Assembly (NCBI GenBank): GCA_030141605.1
Contig: JAQGDQ010000778.1
Coordinates: 32,498 to 96,497 of the forward strand
DNA length: 64,000 nucleotides
Reading direction: 5' to 3'
From: Tubiluchus corallicola
Taxonomy: Eukaryota > Priapulida > Priapulimorpha > Priapulimorphida > Tubiluchidae
The notes beneath the pieces were generated by a model. The model was not told where the DNA came from. It made no database searches and saw only the letters and a program-made list of their open reading frames with translations. Positions 59,435-64,000 of this stretch are shown here, piece after piece (the stretch's first letter is position 1; each line of letters begins with the position of its first letter). The position numbers were made by a program, and so were the translations under genes.

Positions 59435-61570
59435 ATATATGTTTTTGGTACTAATAATCAATCTGGTTTCTTCTTTTGATGTGCTACACCCCCAAAAAGA
59501 CAAAAATTAAAAAGTACACCCGTGGGGTGGCGATTGGGGTTTCCAATTAGTACAGCTGACAGTAGAAAAAGAAAAAAAGCTTCATGGTTTTGTTTGAATG
59601 TGCTGTAGTGACGCAACACCCAGACAGTGTGTTTTTTTACGTGACCAACCAATGAGTTTTTCATTAGTCTTTTCAACGCTCACCGTTAATCAATCAACGT
59701 GTTGCCAATTAGCAGCAGACATGCAATGTGTGCAAGGACGGATGCGTTGCGTAATGAAAATACATATCCAGGTACGCAAATACCTGCGTGGCATATGAAC
59801 CAGCCGGCTATAAACATTATGATCAATAGTAATAACAATACGAAGCCTGGCACACTGTACTGCCGGTAGAACTAAGCGAAACCCACATAGACAACTTTCA
59901 CTTTCATTACAGTATGGCCGCATAAAACTAATAATTCATATGCGGGTGCAGCAATTTGTAAAAGTGGTTTTCAATTCACCTACATTGCACTAAAAAGCCT
60001 CGAGTGTTGTAAGAAACCGACCGTGAAACTAAGCAATTGATTACATATCATTTGTCGACTTAACACTGGCTAAGTTTTAAATTCTGTTAATGTCTGATTG
60101 GAGACTTATTAAACGCAGAAACGACTTAGCAGCCATTTTTTCCGGACGAATCACTTATGAAAATCCCGTGCTGACCGAAATTTTGAGCACCTATCTCAAA
60201 CGTTTTCCACAAAAGGTTTTTCTATAGAATCTTTATTTAATTCCTTTCATTTCAATAGTTTGGCCTCTAAACTAAACAATTCTGCTTGGGATTTCCATCT
60301 GTTTTGATACGCTCGATACACGGGCTTCATTACCGTGTATCATTTTTTCAAAGCTTCTTATTTGCGGAAACGATTACGCCTAGACCTACTTGATTTATTT
60401 CTTCTGAATATCTAAAAAGAAATATTTAGTAGGCGCTTTTCAGGTGTCTTTTCCTGGTGGATGGTTTAATTAAAATTGTAGACAATCAACAACCAACTAA
60501 GCGAGTCTTAAACTAACAGTAACATCAGTACAGTCTTCGAATTATTATTATTGATTTCACAGTTGCACATCTTTTGTTGATGAATAATAGATGAACTTAC
60601 GCAAAATCAAATGAGATTTCTTTGTTAATAACTTATTGCTTATCACTTATTATTAAATTCTTCATTGATCAATCATCAAACAGTAGCGACTCCAATTTCA
60701 CCAACTCCTTACCTAAAACATTAACTGAGTTTCACCCACAACAGAGACAGTGAAAATCTCAGTAATGCGTTTACCTATTTCTTCTTCAACTGGCTACTAT
60801 ATTATAACCTAAATTATTCTGCCTTCAAACGGTCACTAGGTTTGTTAATTTAATAATATAATCGTGGAAGATGTCCACGAAAGAGGCTGGTTCAAACAAC
60901 GTTGATAATAAAAAAATAATATGATGCGTAACGTGCTGCATGTATCCACAAAAAGATGTCTCATTATGAACTTATTAATATCTTAACATATTTATGCCTT
61001 AAAACCATAGTACACCATCGTATCATTGTAGCTTCTATTTCTAACATTCCTGACATTAATTTCTAAGCATTTACTAATGAGTTTTAACTGAAAATAGGTT
61101 CGGTTAAGTTATTACGAATAGTGCTAGCAAGGAAGGTTCAATTTTCAGATATTTTTGTTCATTTATCATCATTTTAAATTAAGTATCACCTGTGCATTTA
61201 GTGAAACTTTGACAGCCAATATTCAGCCTACAAGTTACAGCTCCAGTAACTGTTGTACGTAAAATTTAATACATTTAAACAAACTTGTTCCATACTAGCA
61301 TGGTAATAGTAAACTAGGCACATATTGGTAACCCTTTCCACATGCTTGCTGAATCCAGTAATCATTGATGCTCTCACCTGATGTACCTGTATGAAACGCT
61401 GTCAGTAATCAATAACCTGCGTCTGTTTACCGCCGATAACTGTGGCTCATTACTGTTATTAAAACCTCACAATTTCATGGAGGTCATAATAATATTATAA
61501 GCCCAATTGATGGTAAGACCTAAGAAAGAAAACTTGCAAGATTTATCGCCAACTTGAGGTTTACTAGTTG
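59435..61570. other. Intergenic, no gene seen
   Basis: AT-rich sequence with no frame above 80 codons that shows a protein family and no mobile element with readable ends. Confidence 0.5.
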
Positions 61571-62700
61571 TACATAACTGTTAAATGCAGAAAAAATTTG
61601 GCCGATAAAATGTTAGCGTTTTTACTTTTAACGTAGTTTCGTCAGGTCAGAGTCAGTTAGCAAGGTATAGTGTCCATTTGACAAAGTAAGTAGGAAAAAA
61701 CTATCAGTCTTTATTTGCATTATCAACCTTTAAAATGAAAGTTTCACAAGTGAATGGAATTGACTTAAAGCAAATACGTCGGTGCAAAAAAAAAGAAATA
61801 CAGAAAATGGGCACGAGGTGAGAAGTTGAATCTGGTCGCCATCGGGGTGCTGTAAAACCAGTCATTGCTAAATACCGTTTTTATCAGTTTAGAAAACTCA
61901 CACGCCTTTAATTATTAACATAATGCACTCCGAAGTACTAAGTTCGCCGTTTCTCAGCCCGAAACAGGTCTTGCACAGTTATGAACAGTGATGTACGGTT
62001 GCGGTGGATTCGTATACCTTAGTCTTCAACTTAGTCCATACCGTGGATATGTCCACTGATATTTGCATGCGATTTTAAAGGGAGTTTTGTGAGATTTCAC
62101 TTGTGTTTAATGCCAGCTCAAAACCTGAAAGACATTTTTCAACTAGAACACTATTTAAGGATGACATTTACGTCATCTAGTTCACGTTGGTGCATTTGAT
62201 AAAGAATGTTTTTAGTTTAATCAATTATAAATGTTTTTTCCACATCTGCAGGTATACGAATCCACCGCAACCGTACATCACTGTTCAAACTGTGCAAGAC
62301 CTGTCTTGGACTGAGAAAAGGCGAAGTTAGTACTTCGTAGTGCATTATGTTAATAATTAAAGACGTGTGCGTTTTCTACACTGATAAAAACGGTATTTTG
62401 CAATGACTGGTTTTGCAGCACACCGATGACGTCCAGATTCAACTTCTCACCTCGTGCCCATTTTCTGTATTTCATTCTTTGTACAGACGTGTTTGCTTTA
62501 AGTCAAATCCATTCTCTTGCAGTCATTTTAAATACTGATAATGTCAAATAAAGATTGATACTTTTTTCCTACTTACTTTCTCAAATGGACACTATACCTT
62601 GCTAACTGACTCTGACCTGACAGAACTACGTTAAAAGTAAAAATGGTAAGATTTTATCAGCCAATTTTTTTCTGTTTTTATCCATGAGAACAGTTATGTA
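61571..62700. mobile_element. Foldback element with about 450-bp inverted arms
   Basis: The arm 61571-62020 returns inverted at 62250-62700, around a 229-bp centre. Matching landmarks include GTGATGTACGGTTGCGGTGG, CCTCGTGCCCATTTTCTGTA and GCTAACTGACTCTGACCTGA. Outer ends are ACATAACTGTT. The arms differ by scattered substitutions and small indels, so it is not recent. No transposase seen. Confidence 0.88.
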
Positions 62701-63134
62701 ACCAATTACGTGAACAGTTATGTGAACAGTCATACATGTGAACGTGCGGTGGATACGCGAGACCAGTTGTACGATCGTTTGTGTGAACAGTTACAATCCC
62801 AGCATTTTCGACACAGTAATTTCACCGTAAAAGGCAAACAAAAACTTCTGAGAGACTCATAAGACCTATGCACCTGCCTACACGAGTGAGGGCAATTTCA
62901 TCAAAATGACATAAACCAGAAAAACAGGTGAGATGCTCAGATACAGGACGCACAACAGGTTTCTGTTAAGACAGTGATCTCCCTGTCTGGATTAATAAGC
63001 AAAAAGTGCTCTAGTAGTAATCATCATTATAATCTATCATAATTGAAAACAGAATTGTGCTATTTGTCTGAGTGCAATGACAAATTTGAAATGGTGTTCA
63101 GTGGTATTCTGGACAGGTAAAAGAGATGTACGTT
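62701..63134. other. Intergenic, no gene seen
   Basis: No gene recognised. Several GTGAACAGTTA-like words right after the foldback element suggest a small degenerate repeat at about 62690-62800. Confidence 0.4.
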
Positions 63135-63842
<708 letters not shown>

Positions 63843-64000
63843 TGTACGTTTTACTGTTTGAGTAGCGGCAAGATGTATTGTGTTACTGCATGCCTTGTCT
63901 AGTGTCATACATGAGTAATAGTTGGTTGATCGACTAACATTTTTAAAGTAATGAAAGTCTTCTTAATGTAACGCAATAAACAACATTCTTTATTTCCATT

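Overview
This is AT-rich, intron-dense animal nuclear DNA. The three protein-coding genes I can reconstruct are all metazoan: an HCF-1 (host cell factor C1) orthologue, an RNF217-type RBR ubiquitin ligase and a dystroglycan. The HCF-1 propeller and C-terminal domain are very close to vertebrate HCF-1, but the middle of the protein and the architecture of the dystroglycan are not vertebrate-like. I read the window as an invertebrate, possibly an early-branching marine lineage such as a sponge or cnidarian. The sequence alone does not settle the phylum.

Layout. (1) 1-47,699, + strand: HCF1, 28 coding exons that join with consistent splice phase from ATG 189 to TAG 47,699, giving about 1658 residues: kelch propeller, N-terminal Fn3/SAS segment, Val/Thr/Gln-rich region, a six-copy repeat array resembling the vertebrate HCF-1 proteolytic (OGT-cleaved) repeats, acidic region, C-terminal Fn3 pair and basic tail. 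(2) 34,651-38,228, - strand: RNF217-like, three exons and 560 residues, nested antisense inside HCF1 intron 23. (3) 48.6-51.0 kb: intergenic, with a 5'-truncated SINE. (4) 51,088-58,389, - strand: dystroglycan, five exons and 1365 residues: signal peptide, very long mucin stretch, one cadherin-like domain, SEA-like domain with a Gly-Ser autocleavage site, membrane helix and a tail without PPxY. (5) 58.4-64.0 kb: no host gene seen; a LINE remnant, microsatellites, a 1.1-kb foldback element and a hAT element.

The introns are full of mobile DNA whose boundaries can be read directly: several hAT-type elements with 8-bp target duplications, four pogo/Tigger-like TA elements, a piggyBac-like pair, a 5S-rRNA-headed SINE, LINE 3' fragments and several unnamed repeat families. 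One pogo-like insertion is confirmed by an empty copy of its target repeat elsewhere in the window. Three tandem arrays abut HCF1 splice sites and multiply splice-site-like sequence (acceptors of exons 8 and 19, donor of exon 27).

How the genes relate: HCF-1 is a chromatin co-regulator that in vertebrates is bound, glycosylated and cut by OGT. RNF217 is a membrane-tethered E3 ligase and dystroglycan an adhesion receptor. I see no shared pathway. The link is positional: RNF217 sits inside HCF1, and dystroglycan is convergent with HCF1. The most interesting candidate is the HCF-1 processing region: PPGET repeats, a PCET motif assembled across an exon junction, and a Taspase1-like D-G-x-D motif next to alternative splice sites.
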